NCBI RefSeq assembly: GCF_022458865.1
Contig: NZ_JAJNMU010000019.1
Span: forward strand, 1-64,000
Length of the DNA: 64,000 bases
Direction: 5' to 3'
Source: Paenibacillus periandrae
Lineage (GTDB): Bacteria > Bacillota > Bacilli > Paenibacillales > NBRC-103111
A program made the translations under genes and the position numbers. The notes below the pieces were generated by a model. The model did not search any database and was not told where the DNA came from. It saw only the letters and a list, made by a program, of their open reading frames with translations. Below, piece after piece: positions 42,490 through 51,329 of the stretch (position 1 is its first letter; each line of letters starts with the position of its first letter).

Positions 42490-43418
42490 TGTTTACGCCG
42501 AGGATTGAAGATCATTTAGAGATGGGTATCGTCATTAATGCAATGTATCCGGATGCCGTTCAAGAAGATGAAACCTTGCTGCAAGCGGTTGATCATATCT
42601 TGCATGACATGTACTTTCAGAGAATTGAAGTCTCAGGTATTCGTAATCCCGATTCCCGAGCTAAATTAAAACAGCGACTCGACATCTGCCGTATGAAAAA
42701 CAGCTATTTGGCGCAGCCGGCGATATTTCGAGAGCAACTGGATTTGGGGAGCCTTGATGAAGCTGTCCGTTCGAAGGCTTTAGAACACATGCTGAACGGC
42801 CTGGCCGAAGCGGAAGCCGTCGGAGCCGATATGTTTGAAATCATTAGCGGCCCGAATATCGAAGAAAATCGAAGCCTGGCTATTGAACGATTCGCTGAAT
42901 CAGCCCTCTATCTCGGCGAGCAAGCGCAAGCGCGCAATATAAAGCTTCTTGTGGAAATGTTCGACTATGATGTGGATAAGAAGCGTCTGATTGGCTCTGT
43001 GGAGGATACGATTCGTTTATTTCAATTGATAAAACCAACGGACAATGTAAAGCTCTTATTGGATTTAAGCCATATCCCAATGGTAAGGGCTGATATCGCA
43101 GCTGCCGTCCATGAGCTGAGTCCATGGATTGGTCATGTGCATGTCGGCAACACGGTCATGCAGACAGCCGACTTCAGATATGGGGATTCTCATCCTTATT
43201 TCGGATATCCTTTAGGAGAGAATGATAGGGAGCAGCTTGTAATTTATTTTCATTCACTCTTGCGAGCGGGATATATTCATGAAACCCGAGCTTCTTCGAT
43301 AAGCTTCGAATTGATTTGCGCGTCCACAGAAAGACCGTCCGATCTCATTGCGAATGCCAAGAGAACGCTGCAACAGGCATGGCGCGAATTCCTTTGTGAA
43401 AGTAGGGATTGTAATTAA
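42489..43418 (+). CDS. TIM-barrel sugar isomerase/epimerase-like protein
   Basis: A 309-residue protein of the xylose-isomerase-like TIM-barrel superfamily. Metal ligands are suggested by LLVEMFDYDVDKK near residue 160, LLLDLSHIPM near residue 198 and IGHVHVGNTV near residue 218, and the end SISFELICA would give the last glutamate. OtnI of tetronate pathways and hydroxypyruvate isomerase belong to this fold. It starts with an ATG that overlaps the stop of the dehydrogenase and stops on the ATG of the kinase (both TAATG), so it is tightly coupled to both. Confidence 0.78.
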   Translation: MFTPRIEDHLEMGIVINAMYPDAVQEDETLLQAVDHILHDMYFQRIEVSGIRNPDSRAKLKQRLDICRMKNSYLAQPAIFREQLDLGSLDEAVRSKALEHMLNGLAEAEAVGADMFEIISGPNIEENRSLAIERFAESALYLGEQAQARNIKLLVEMFDYDVDKKRLIGSVEDTIRLFQLIKPTDNVKLLLDLSHIPMVRADIAAAVHELSPWIGHVHVGNTVMQTADFRYGDSHPYFGYPLGENDREQLVIYFHSLLRAGYIHETRASSISFELICASTERPSDLIANAKRTLQQAWREFLCESRDCN

Positions 43419-44785
43419 TGACGGCTCCTCCCTTATTAATGGCCTTCTACGGAGATGACTTTACCGGTTCGACGGATGCGATGGAAGTATTAGAAGGGCA
43501 AGGCGTCAAATCGGTTTTGTTTATACAGCCTCCCACAAACGATATGCTGAAGGTCTTTTCTCATGTTCAGTGCATAGGTGTAGCCGGTACTGCTCGTACC
43601 ATGAGCCCGGCTGCTATGGATAAGGATTTAAGCCTGATCCTTCACCAATTAAAACAATTGAATGCGCAAGTATTGCACTATAAAATGTGCTCTACAGCCG
43701 ATTCCTCGCCCGAGATTGGAAGTATCGGGAAGGTGGTAGAACTCGGCAAGGAGATGTACCGTGAACAAGCTGCGGTCCCCATTTTAGTGGCGGCGCCGCA
43801 ATTGCAAAGGTATACGGTATACGGGAATCATTTTGCTGCATTCCAGGGGGATGTTTATCGCTTAGACCGACATCCATCCATGTCTAGACATCCGGTAACA
43901 CCGATGAAGGAAGCCGATTTACTGCGCCATTTTTCCCTACAAATGAAGGGCACGATATCTCTATTTTCGCTAACGGACCTTGAACTTGCTGCAGATGAAC
44001 GAACAGCCAGGTGGGAGAGCTTGCTCCAGAAAGAGAAAAATACCTTGCTGCTAGATTCGGTACATGAAGGGCATACGGACGCAATCGGCCAACTGATTGG
44101 AGAAGCAGCGGAACAGCAGCCGATGTTTATTATCGGATCTTCAGGCATGTCGCTAGCTCTTGGTTCTTATTGGAAAGCTCGATACTCCCTTGAAAATCGT
44201 GAGGAGCCGGACCTCGAACAGCAGCAAACTCTCGTATTGTCTGGAAGCTGTTCGCCAGTTACCAATATTCAAATCGACCAAGCCATAGAACATGGATTTC
44301 GCAAAATCAAAGTAGATGCTTTGCATTGGTTGGAAGCCAGTGAAAGCGAGGACGTTTGTAATCGTATTTTGCAGGAAGCTAAACAATTGTGGGCGGAAGG
44401 CAGAAGCTTGATCTTGTACACCGCGGACGGACCGGAGGACGGCAGTATTCGATTGCTACACGACAAGCTCTCCAGGCAAGGCGTCCCCATTTCAAGTACA
44501 GGTGAATTGATTGGGCGCAAACTGGGTGAACTCGGGAAACGCCTAGCAGAGATGCTTGGTATTCGGCGGGTTGTTGTGGCAGGCGGAGATACTTCGGGAT
44601 TTGCAGCGCTATCCATGGGGATAGAGGCGCTTGAATTACTGCAGCGGACTGCGCCTGGCGCACCCTTATGCCGCGGATATTCTAAAGATCCGGTGATAAA
44701 TGGGATTCAAATCGCCCTGAAGGGCGGGCAGCTGGGACAGCCGGATTATTTCATGAGGGTGGCAGTCGGAAGGAGTGGCTTTTAA
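43418..44785 (+). CDS. Four-carbon acid sugar kinase family protein (DUF1537)
   Basis: A 455-residue kinase of the OtnK/DtnK/LtnK family. The N-terminal substrate domain begins with FYGDDFTGSTDAMEVL and the C-terminal nucleotide domain has RRVVVAGGDTSGFAA near residue 385. Characterised members phosphorylate D-threonate, or 2-/3-oxo-tetronates at C4. Together with the neighbouring class II aldolase-type protein it points to a tetronate-like pathway ending in dihydroxyacetone phosphate. It is translationally coupled to the isomerase (TAATG) and abuts the aldolase gene directly. Confidence 0.88.
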   Translation: MTAPPLLMAFYGDDFTGSTDAMEVLEGQGVKSVLFIQPPTNDMLKVFSHVQCIGVAGTARTMSPAAMDKDLSLILHQLKQLNAQVLHYKMCSTADSSPEIGSIGKVVELGKEMYREQAAVPILVAAPQLQRYTVYGNHFAAFQGDVYRLDRHPSMSRHPVTPMKEADLLRHFSLQMKGTISLFSLTDLELAADERTARWESLLQKEKNTLLLDSVHEGHTDAIGQLIGEAAEQQPMFIIGSSGMSLALGSYWKARYSLENREEPDLEQQQTLVLSGSCSPVTNIQIDQAIEHGFRKIKVDALHWLEASESEDVCNRILQEAKQLWAEGRSLILYTADGPEDGSIRLLHDKLSRQGVPISSTGELIGRKLGELGKRLAEMLGIRRVVVAGGDTSGFAALSMGIEALELLQRTAPGAPLCRGYSKDPVINGIQIALKGGQLGQPDYFMRVAVGRSGF

Positions 44786-45478
44786 ATGAATGATTTCAAA
44801 AGCAAAGAGCTTGAATTAAGGCAGAATCTATGCAGCTTGGGCGAATATATGCTAGATAGGCAGCTTGCGTGGGGAAACTCAGGTAATATTAGCGCTCGAT
44901 TGTCAGAAAACAAAATGATAATTACGGGTTCTGGCACAGATTTGGGGCAGCTTTCTCCATCGGACCTTGTTCAAGTGGACATAGAGAAGATGGAATGGGA
45001 GGGGACTCTGAAGCCGTCCAAAGAAATTCCGATGCATTCCGAGATTTATAAGCATCGCCCGGATGCCAATGTCATTCTTCATGCGTCTCCTTTCTGGTCT
45101 ACTATGATGTCTTGTACGAATATACCTTATGCGTCTGAGCTTTTCGTAGAGTCTATGTATTATTTGGAACGGGTAACTTACGTTGATTATTTTCATCCGG
45201 GATCTCAAATGCTGGGGACGGCTGTCGGTGAGAAAAGTAAAGAGGCCCATATTATCATTTTAAGAAACCATGGAGTGATCGTCTTCGATACGAGCATCAA
45301 GGAAGCGAGAATGGCGCTTGAGACCTTGGAGATGGCAAGTCGAATGATCATTATGGCACGTACAGGTGGTCTTTCCCTGCAAACATTATCTTCTGATGTG
45401 GCGGCAGATTTCTTGAATAATGCGGGTTATAAGCCACGCAGGGCATTGTACACAGTTAACGAACGATTGGGGAAGTGA
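44786..45478 (+). CDS. Class II aldolase/adducin-family protein (OtnC-like)
   Basis: A 230-residue class II aldolase-fold protein, probably the decarboxylase or aldolase acting after the kinase, as OtnC does on 3-oxo-tetronate 4-phosphate. GNSGNISARL near residue 30 binds phosphate in relatives and RNHGVIVF near residue 155 supplies one metal histidine. The usual H-x-H pair reads VILHASPF, so the second histidine is serine here. That may change the metal site or the reaction. The ATG abuts the kinase stop. The gene is followed by an oxidoreductase with overlapping GTGA. Confidence 0.82.
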   Translation: MNDFKSKELELRQNLCSLGEYMLDRQLAWGNSGNISARLSENKMIITGSGTDLGQLSPSDLVQVDIEKMEWEGTLKPSKEIPMHSEIYKHRPDANVILHASPFWSTMMSCTNIPYASELFVESMYYLERVTYVDYFHPGSQMLGTAVGEKSKEAHIIILRNHGVIVFDTSIKEARMALETLEMASRMIIMARTGGLSLQTLSSDVAADFLNNAGYKPRRALYTVNERLGK

Positions 45479-45483
45479 TTGGA

Positions 45484-46497
45484 ATGATGGAAAGGAAACC
45501 GACATACCGAGGGGTTATTATTGGAGCAGGTCACTTTTCTGATGTACAGCTGGAAGCTTGGCAGTCCGTTATCGGAGCGAAAATCGTTGCGGTTTATGAC
45601 ATTAATGCTGCGAAAGCGGATCATCTTGCGGGTAAATATGGCATTCGGAGTTTTGATGATTTTTATCAGATGATATCGGAAGCTAATCCGGATTTTATAG
45701 ATATTTGTACACCGCCTGCTTCTCATTTTGAATATGTTCGATACGCAGCTGATTTGGGACTGCCCATTTTGTGTCAAAAGCCTCTTGCGCCAACGCTGGA
45801 GGAAAGTGAGGAATTAGTCCGTTATGCCACAGAACGCAATGTTCCTCTGATGATAAACGAAAATTGGCGGTGGCAGCCATGGTATCGTCATATCAAAAAA
45901 ATTATGGATGAGAGACATCTCGGCGACGTCTATTATGCCTATTTCAATATGCGTCCTGGTGATGGTTGGGGAAACGATCCATATCCTGTTCAACCTTACT
46001 TTAAAAAAATGGAAAAGTTTCTGATGTTCGAAACGGGAATCCATTTTATTGATACTTTTCGGTTTTTGTTCGGAGAAATGAACAGTGTATATTGTCAATC
46101 CCGCAGGATTAATCCGGTTATTAGTGGAGAAGATTTGGCCATTATGTTCGCTAATTTTAAAAATGGGATGCTCGCAGTTTACGATGCCAATCGCGTTGCC
46201 TATACAACGAATAACCGATCTCCAACCTATGGTTGCATGATGATCGAAGGCACGGAAGGAAAGCTTCGGCTTGATGAGGAAGGACGCCTATTCTTAACAA
46301 ATAGAGGTGGCGTAGAGCAAGAGTATGTTTATGAAATAGGCGGAGGCTATAAAGGAGGCAGCGCGATCGCCACTCAGCAACACTTTGTTAACTGCCTTCC
46401 GTTAGGAGGAGGATTTGAGACTTCCGGGTTGGATTATTTGACTAATATGCGGATTCTATTCTCATGTTATGAATCCATGCAGTCAAGCGCAATGTAG
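45484..46497 (+). CDS. Gfo/Idh/MocA family oxidoreductase
   Basis: A 337-residue NAD(P)-dependent sugar or inositol dehydrogenase. The Rossmann motif GVIIGAGHFSDVQL is near residue 8, the catalytic-lysine segment reads LCQKPLAPT near residue 98 (QKP in place of the usual EKP), and a GIHFIDTFRFLFGEMN stretch near residue 180 carries the conserved Asp/His pattern. It would oxidise a sugar or sugar derivative early in the pathway. The start at 45484 or 45487 is likely; an in-frame GTG at 45475 overlaps the previous stop. Confidence 0.85.
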   Translation: MMERKPTYRGVIIGAGHFSDVQLEAWQSVIGAKIVAVYDINAAKADHLAGKYGIRSFDDFYQMISEANPDFIDICTPPASHFEYVRYAADLGLPILCQKPLAPTLEESEELVRYATERNVPLMINENWRWQPWYRHIKKIMDERHLGDVYYAYFNMRPGDGWGNDPYPVQPYFKKMEKFLMFETGIHFIDTFRFLFGEMNSVYCQSRRINPVISGEDLAIMFANFKNGMLAVYDANRVAYTTNNRSPTYGCMMIEGTEGKLRLDEEGRLFLTNRGGVEQEYVYEIGGGYKGGSAIATQQHFVNCLPLGGGFETSGLDYLTNMRILFSCYESMQSSAM

Positions 46498-46515
46498 CGC
46501 TTGAACATGACTTTG

Positions 46516-46530
46516 CTGAAAGCGTTTCCT
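46516..46530. promoter_or_regulatory. Candidate cre site for CcpA
   Basis: CTGAAAGCGTTTCCT matches the catabolite-response consensus WTGNAANCGNWNNCW except at the first base. It also forms a small CTGAAAG/CTTTCAG hairpin. It precedes the ABC transporter genes and would link them to glucose repression. Confidence 0.5.
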
Positions 46531-46682
46531 TTCAGTAATCGATCATAAGTAAGTTATTCCGAGTACATGGTGAAAGGGGGAATGTACCGTTGCCAGCCCA
46601 GCAGCCGCACTGGTGAAATATAATCGCATTATCCAGCTTTAAGCACAGGGATGTCTCATTATGAAAATAGGAGGGGTAAGGT

Positions 46683-47981
46683 ATGAAAAAATGGATTGCG
46701 TTGTTTTTAAGCTTGGTAATTGTACTCATAGCGGGTTGTTCCAGTACGCAACAAACAGCTGCGGAACCGCCGAAAGACGGTAAGAAAATTGTGCTGCGTT
46801 ACGCCACGAATGCAACCGAGGCTAGTCCCGAATATCCGGTTGTGGAGAAAATTTTCAAGAAGTTTCAAGAGGATTATCCCAACGTTACAATAAAAGTTGA
46901 GGTTAGCCCAGGGTACGACCTGCAAACGAAAATGCAGATGGATGCGACGAGTAACCGTTTGCCTGACATATTCAGTTATTGGCGTCCCGACCCTGCGTAT
47001 GGACTCGATAAAATGATCGATAGCGGCTTGGTAGCGGATCTTACGGAAATGACCAACGACCAGAAAGTAAAAGAGCTGTTCGCCCCGAGCGAATGGGACA
47101 CAGCATCCCGTAACGGTAAGGTCTATGGTATTCCATACAAAATGTTTTATATCCACATTTTAGCCAATAAGGACGCATTCGCCAAAGCAGGAGTGCAAAT
47201 TCCGAAGACGTGGGAAGATTGGTTAGCTGCGATGCCTTCACTGAAGAAGGCTGGAGTTATCCCTTGGGGCGCAAGCTTGAAGGGGGACCATGGAGTGAGG
47301 CTGTTCGATCTGGTCATCGCACGCACTTTAACTAATGAACGGGCAATGAATATGTTTGCAGGTAAAGAGCCCATCAATGTCCCGGATATGGTCAAAGCTC
47401 TTGACAACCTGAAAAAATTAGTCGTTGGGAACATTCCCGAGGATGCAATTGCAATCGATGGAGATCCGATGTATGCGAAATACATTAATACGGAAAAAGC
47501 CGCTTTGATTATCGACGGATCATTTAACATCAATAAGGTGGATGCCAAGTTAGCTGATAAAATGGAGGTCATCGATTTCCCGTTAATTACCGGTGGCGCA
47601 CAAAAAGAGAAACGTGTGGAGAAGGACCTTACCTCTCTAATTTATGCAAGCGCTGAATCCTGGAAGGACAAAAATAAGCGTACTTATATTGAGGAACTTA
47701 TGAAGCGTATGACCAATCGTGAAGCCAGCAAGGAAATGACCGATCTTAAGGTTCCCATGCCGACTCAGGGACTCACCATCGATCCGAAGGTCATTGGACG
47801 ACTCGCTTTTGAGACACAGGAGCTTGCTTTGAAGGCTCAAGCTAATCGTTGGCTTCTGAAGGTTATGGAGGCGGAAAAAAGGAAGAAGTTCGAACCGCTG
47901 CTGGCCGGTTTCCTCAACGGTCAATTTACGCCGGAGCAATTTGCCAAGCAATTAGATGATCTGTTCATCGAGAAAAAGTAA
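46683..47981 (+). CDS. Sugar ABC transporter substrate-binding lipoprotein
   Basis: A 432-residue extracellular binding protein (family 1). A basic start MKKWIALFLSLVIV is followed by the lipobox LIAGCSS with Cys near residue 19, and then the bilobed binding fold. AGGAGGGG lies upstream of the ATG. It is separated from the oxidoreductase by a 185-base gap holding the cre-like site, so it may have its own promoter. A small hairpin (47997-48024) after it may keep binding protein mRNA more abundant than permease mRNA. Confidence 0.92.
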   Translation: MKKWIALFLSLVIVLIAGCSSTQQTAAEPPKDGKKIVLRYATNATEASPEYPVVEKIFKKFQEDYPNVTIKVEVSPGYDLQTKMQMDATSNRLPDIFSYWRPDPAYGLDKMIDSGLVADLTEMTNDQKVKELFAPSEWDTASRNGKVYGIPYKMFYIHILANKDAFAKAGVQIPKTWEDWLAAMPSLKKAGVIPWGASLKGDHGVRLFDLVIARTLTNERAMNMFAGKEPINVPDMVKALDNLKKLVVGNIPEDAIAIDGDPMYAKYINTEKAALIIDGSFNINKVDAKLADKMEVIDFPLITGGAQKEKRVEKDLTSLIYASAESWKDKNKRTYIEELMKRMTNREASKEMTDLKVPMPTQGLTIDPKVIGRLAFETQELALKAQANRWLLKVMEAEKRKKFEPLLAGFLNGQFTPEQFAKQLDDLFIEKK

Positions 47982-48060
47982 CTTCGAACGGAAGGGATGC
48001 CCTTTCTAATAGCGGGATGGGCATACGATTTCCAGTCGCACGTATTGAAGGAGGGTAACA

Positions 48061-48933
48061 ATGGGGGAGCTTAAGTTCAAACCGCTTTTGACGCTGTATC
48101 TGCTTCCGGCTTTATTATTGTATTGCTTGTTTTTTGTCGTCCCCTTTCTCCAAACCTTTTACTACAGTTTGTTCGAATGGAGCGGATTCGGTATCCCTAA
48201 ATTCGTCGGATTTCGCAATTACCTGGAGCTGGTACGGGACGAATTTTTTACACAAGGAATTGGGCGGGTTATCATTTGGGCGTTGTTAGCTATTATATTT
48301 AAAGTTGGCATTTCATTATTGCTAGCAACCTTGTTGCGTGCCCAATTGAAGGGGGCCAAATTCTTCACTTCGGCGTTTTTCATGCCGGTGGTTTTATCAA
48401 CGGCTGCACTTTGCTTGATGTTTACTCTGATGTACGACAAAGATGTGGGTACCATCAACTGGCTGTTGCGTGTGGTGGGTCTCGATAGCTGGACGCGAGC
48501 ATGGCTCGGGGATGCGAATACGGCCTTTTACGCTGTCGTGGCGGTACCCATTTTCCATACGATCGGTTATTTCTTCGTCATTCTGCTTGCAGGGATGAAG
48601 AATATCTCGGAGGAAATTTACGAGGCAGCCATTATGGACGGCGCCAATCCTTGGATATTGTTCAGTCGTATTACATTCCCTCTTATATGGCCGGTGCTTC
48701 AGCTTTGCATTATTTTGGCGATTACCGGAGCCATGAAGAACTTCGATTATGTCTTTATTATGACCAAGGGAGGCCCTGGAACTTCCACTCAAGTTCCGGC
48801 AACCTATATGTACGATACGATCTTTACAGCCTTCAAGTTCGGCTACGGAACGGCAATATCGTTTACAATCTTCCTATTCACATTAATGATTGTATTTCTT
48901 TTCCGAAAGTTGACAAATTACCATCCCGAATAA
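48061..48933 (+). CDS. Sugar ABC transporter permease, MalF/UgpA type
   Basis: A 290-residue permease with six membrane helices and the EAA loop EEIYEAAIMDGANPWILFSR near residue 185. The start is ATG after GAGGG. It forms the importer with the following permease and the lipoprotein before it. No ATPase gene is present, so a shared MsmX-type ATPase is expected. Confidence 0.93.
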   Translation: MGELKFKPLLTLYLLPALLLYCLFFVVPFLQTFYYSLFEWSGFGIPKFVGFRNYLELVRDEFFTQGIGRVIIWALLAIIFKVGISLLLATLLRAQLKGAKFFTSAFFMPVVLSTAALCLMFTLMYDKDVGTINWLLRVVGLDSWTRAWLGDANTAFYAVVAVPIFHTIGYFFVILLAGMKNISEEIYEAAIMDGANPWILFSRITFPLIWPVLQLCIILAITGAMKNFDYVFIMTKGGPGTSTQVPATYMYDTIFTAFKFGYGTAISFTIFLFTLMIVFLFRKLTNYHPE

Positions 48934-48970
48934 ATGAACTCGGGGAATGGGAAAGGAGTTGAAAACTATA

Positions 48971-49822
48971 ATGTCAACTGTTGTACATCGGCCTGGTAAA
49001 TCCTTAAAGTTAACAATTATAAATATAATCCGATATATGGTTCTAGTTCTTCATTCCGTGGTCACCATTCTTCCGCTCGTATGGATATTGAGCAATTCCT
49101 TTAGGAATAACGATCAAATTTTCACAAACATCCGATTGATCCCGGAGAGCTTTCAACTTACCAATTACATCAAAGTATTGACTGTTTCTAACATTCCGCT
49201 TGCGTTCTATCATTCGTTGAGTATTACGCTTGTGAGTCTGACGCTGCTGTTATGCGTGGTATTGCCCGCAGCCTTCGTCATTTCCCGGTTCCGCTTTCGA
49301 GGAGCTCATTTTATTTACATGTTCTTGTCACTTGCGTTATTCGTTCCGTCCATAACGGTGCTCCCGATGCTGTACAAGTTATATAACCAACTTGGCTTTC
49401 TTGGACAAAAGTATCCGATCGTTTTTGCCTATGTGGTAGAGCAGCTGCCTATTTCGATATTTCTCTTGGTCACTTTTATGAGAGGGATTCCGCGGGAATT
49501 GGAGGAAGCAGCCATTATCGACGGTTGCAGCACTTGGAACATCTTTAGCCGAATTATTGTTCCACTATCCAATAACGCTATTATCACGATCCTTATCCTA
49601 TCTTTTGTAGCTAACTGGAATGACTATCTTCAAGCGCTGATTCTTATCCCGGAATTTCGAACTTTAACAGTAGCGTTGGCTTTTGCTAAGGACGAATATA
49701 CGGTGGATTATGGTATGATGTCTGCCTCAATCATCTTTGCCATAACTCCGATGATTATTTTTTACCTGTTGATTAAGGAACGTTTGATTAACGGCATGGC
49801 TGCCGGAGCAATTAAAGGATAA
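48971..49822 (+). CDS. Sugar ABC transporter permease, MalG/UgpE type
   Basis: A 283-residue partner permease with six membrane helices, the EAA loop ELEEAAIIDGCSTWNIFSRI near residue 180, and the standard C-terminal GAIKG. The start is uncertain: AAAGGAG lies 12 bases before the ATG at 48971, while an in-frame ATG at 48947 lies after GGGGA. It follows the other permease by fewer than 40 bases, so they form one transcript with the hydrolase gene that comes next. Confidence 0.9.
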   Translation: MSTVVHRPGKSLKLTIINIIRYMVLVLHSVVTILPLVWILSNSFRNNDQIFTNIRLIPESFQLTNYIKVLTVSNIPLAFYHSLSITLVSLTLLLCVVLPAAFVISRFRFRGAHFIYMFLSLALFVPSITVLPMLYKLYNQLGFLGQKYPIVFAYVVEQLPISIFLLVTFMRGIPRELEEAAIIDGCSTWNIFSRIIVPLSNNAIITILILSFVANWNDYLQALILIPEFRTLTVALAFAKDEYTVDYGMMSASIIFAITPMIIFYLLIKERLINGMAAGAIKG

Positions 49823-49851
49823 AATAGTAGCATACTAAAGGAGTGAGTTGG

Positions 49852-51117
49852 ATGAGTAAAACAGTATTAAGTATCCAAGGCGAGCATTTTATGATAAATG
49901 GGCAAAAGATATACGCCGAAATTCCGGGAAGCCGTCCTGAAGCGCATGGGCTATTGATGAACGCCCGATTTATTCAGGGTATCTTCGACGATAAAGCCGA
50001 TCGCAGCCGATACAACCGGTTTGGGCGAGAATTCAACCCCGAGCGGAATACGGACGACTTAATTTCCGCATTGCCGCAATGGTATGCATACGGACTACGA
50101 GCGTTTACCGTTGGCTTTCAAGGCGGAGGTCCCTGCTTTACGGTGGACAACAAGACCATTATCAACAATCCATTCGGTCCGGACGGCAGCGAGCTCGATC
50201 CAGCCTATGCCGCACGTATGGATCGCTTGATTCGTGCCGCCGATGAGCTGGGAATGATCGTAATCGTCAGCTATTTCTATCCTGGACAAGTTTTCCAACT
50301 CAAGGACGCCCGTGCGGTGCTTAACGCAGTACGCGTTGCTTCGAAATTCCTGAAGGACGGTGGATATACCAACGTCATCATTGAGGTATGCAATGAGCAC
50401 GACATCGCGAAGCCGCATCCGTTGATCTATACGCCCGAAGGCATCGTTGCACTCATGGATTTAGCTCGGAAGGAGTCCGGTGGATTGCCGGTCGGAAGCA
50501 GCGGTACAGGACCGTTCATCCATGAAGAGGTGTGTAAAGAAAGTGATGTTATTCTTATTCATGGCAACCATTTAACTAGACAAGACTATTATAATCACAT
50601 TCGTCAGGTGCGCGAATGGGCACCGGGTAAACCGGTCGTCTGCAACGAGGATTCACAGGCCATAGGCAATATGGGCGTGGCTTACCGTACCGGTACCTCT
50701 TGGGGCTACTATAACAATATTACAAAGCAGGAGCCGCCTTGCGATTGGGGGATCACCCGTGGAGAAGACCAATTTTTCGCTTACCGGATGGCCGAGGGTC
50801 TCGGCATCAGAGTCCCGGAGATTCCAGAAGAAGATCGATTCTATCTGCAAGGTCTGGAGCCAGAGATGGAATTTGAAGATCAGCGTTGGATTCGCCTCGC
50901 CAGCCTGTATCCAGAGACCATCGACTATGTGGATTTTTATTGTAATGGCGAACAGGTATACACCTGCTACGTGGAACCGTTCACTGTCTATTTCGTCGAT
51001 AACTGGAGGCAACTAGCTTGGAAGGTGCGCCCCGGCGACCGGGAATGGAAGGCAGTCGTACATTTGAAGAACGGTGAGGTTTTGGAAGCGAAGCCGGAGT
51101 CGCTCAAGGCCGAATAG
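49852..51117 (+). CDS. Cytoplasmic glycoside hydrolase-like protein of the GH-A type
   Basis: A 421-residue protein without a signal peptide. A TIM-barrel (about 1-320) is followed by a small beta domain (about 340-420). IIEVCNEHD near residue 182 has the Asn-Glu pair that serves as acid/base in clan GH-A, and KPVVCNEDSQ near residue 263 can supply the nucleophile glutamate. The start at 49852 has AAAGGAG eight bases upstream. It is the last gene of the island operon, followed by a terminator. It probably cleaves an imported glycoside; the family number is not clear. Confidence 0.7.
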   Translation: MSKTVLSIQGEHFMINGQKIYAEIPGSRPEAHGLLMNARFIQGIFDDKADRSRYNRFGREFNPERNTDDLISALPQWYAYGLRAFTVGFQGGGPCFTVDNKTIINNPFGPDGSELDPAYAARMDRLIRAADELGMIVIVSYFYPGQVFQLKDARAVLNAVRVASKFLKDGGYTNVIIEVCNEHDIAKPHPLIYTPEGIVALMDLARKESGGLPVGSSGTGPFIHEEVCKESDVILIHGNHLTRQDYYNHIRQVREWAPGKPVVCNEDSQAIGNMGVAYRTGTSWGYYNNITKQEPPCDWGITRGEDQFFAYRMAEGLGIRVPEIPEEDRFYLQGLEPEMEFEDQRWIRLASLYPETIDYVDFYCNGEQVYTCYVEPFTVYFVDNWRQLAWKVRPGDREWKAVVHLKNGEVLEAKPESLKAE

Positions 51118-51228
51118 CAGCGATTTCATCGCAATCCCCTTCTTTCGACGCTACACGGCTCTATGGATCAAGAGGGTAATGAGATTACAAAAGTGAAGCG
51201 CTAACGTCAAAATGCCAAGCTGTATTAG

Positions 51229-51254
51229 GCCTGCCTCGATGGCAGGCTTTATTT
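51229..51254 (+). terminator. Terminator of the island operon
   Basis: GCCTGCC at 51229-51235 pairs perfectly with GGCAGGC at 51241-51247 around TCGAT, followed by TTTATTT. Confidence 0.8.
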
Positions 51255-51329
51255 ACACGCCAGAATTTATATGTTTTTGGGCTAGGGGCGACCGAAGGGT
51301 TGCCCCTTATTTAAAATTTTTGATGAAAT

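Noticed and set aside
43809..43822. TATACGGTATACGG inside the DUF1537 kinase gene as a third GntR operator
   Set aside because: It shares only the TATACGG core, lacks the GTGTAC half and lies within a coding region.
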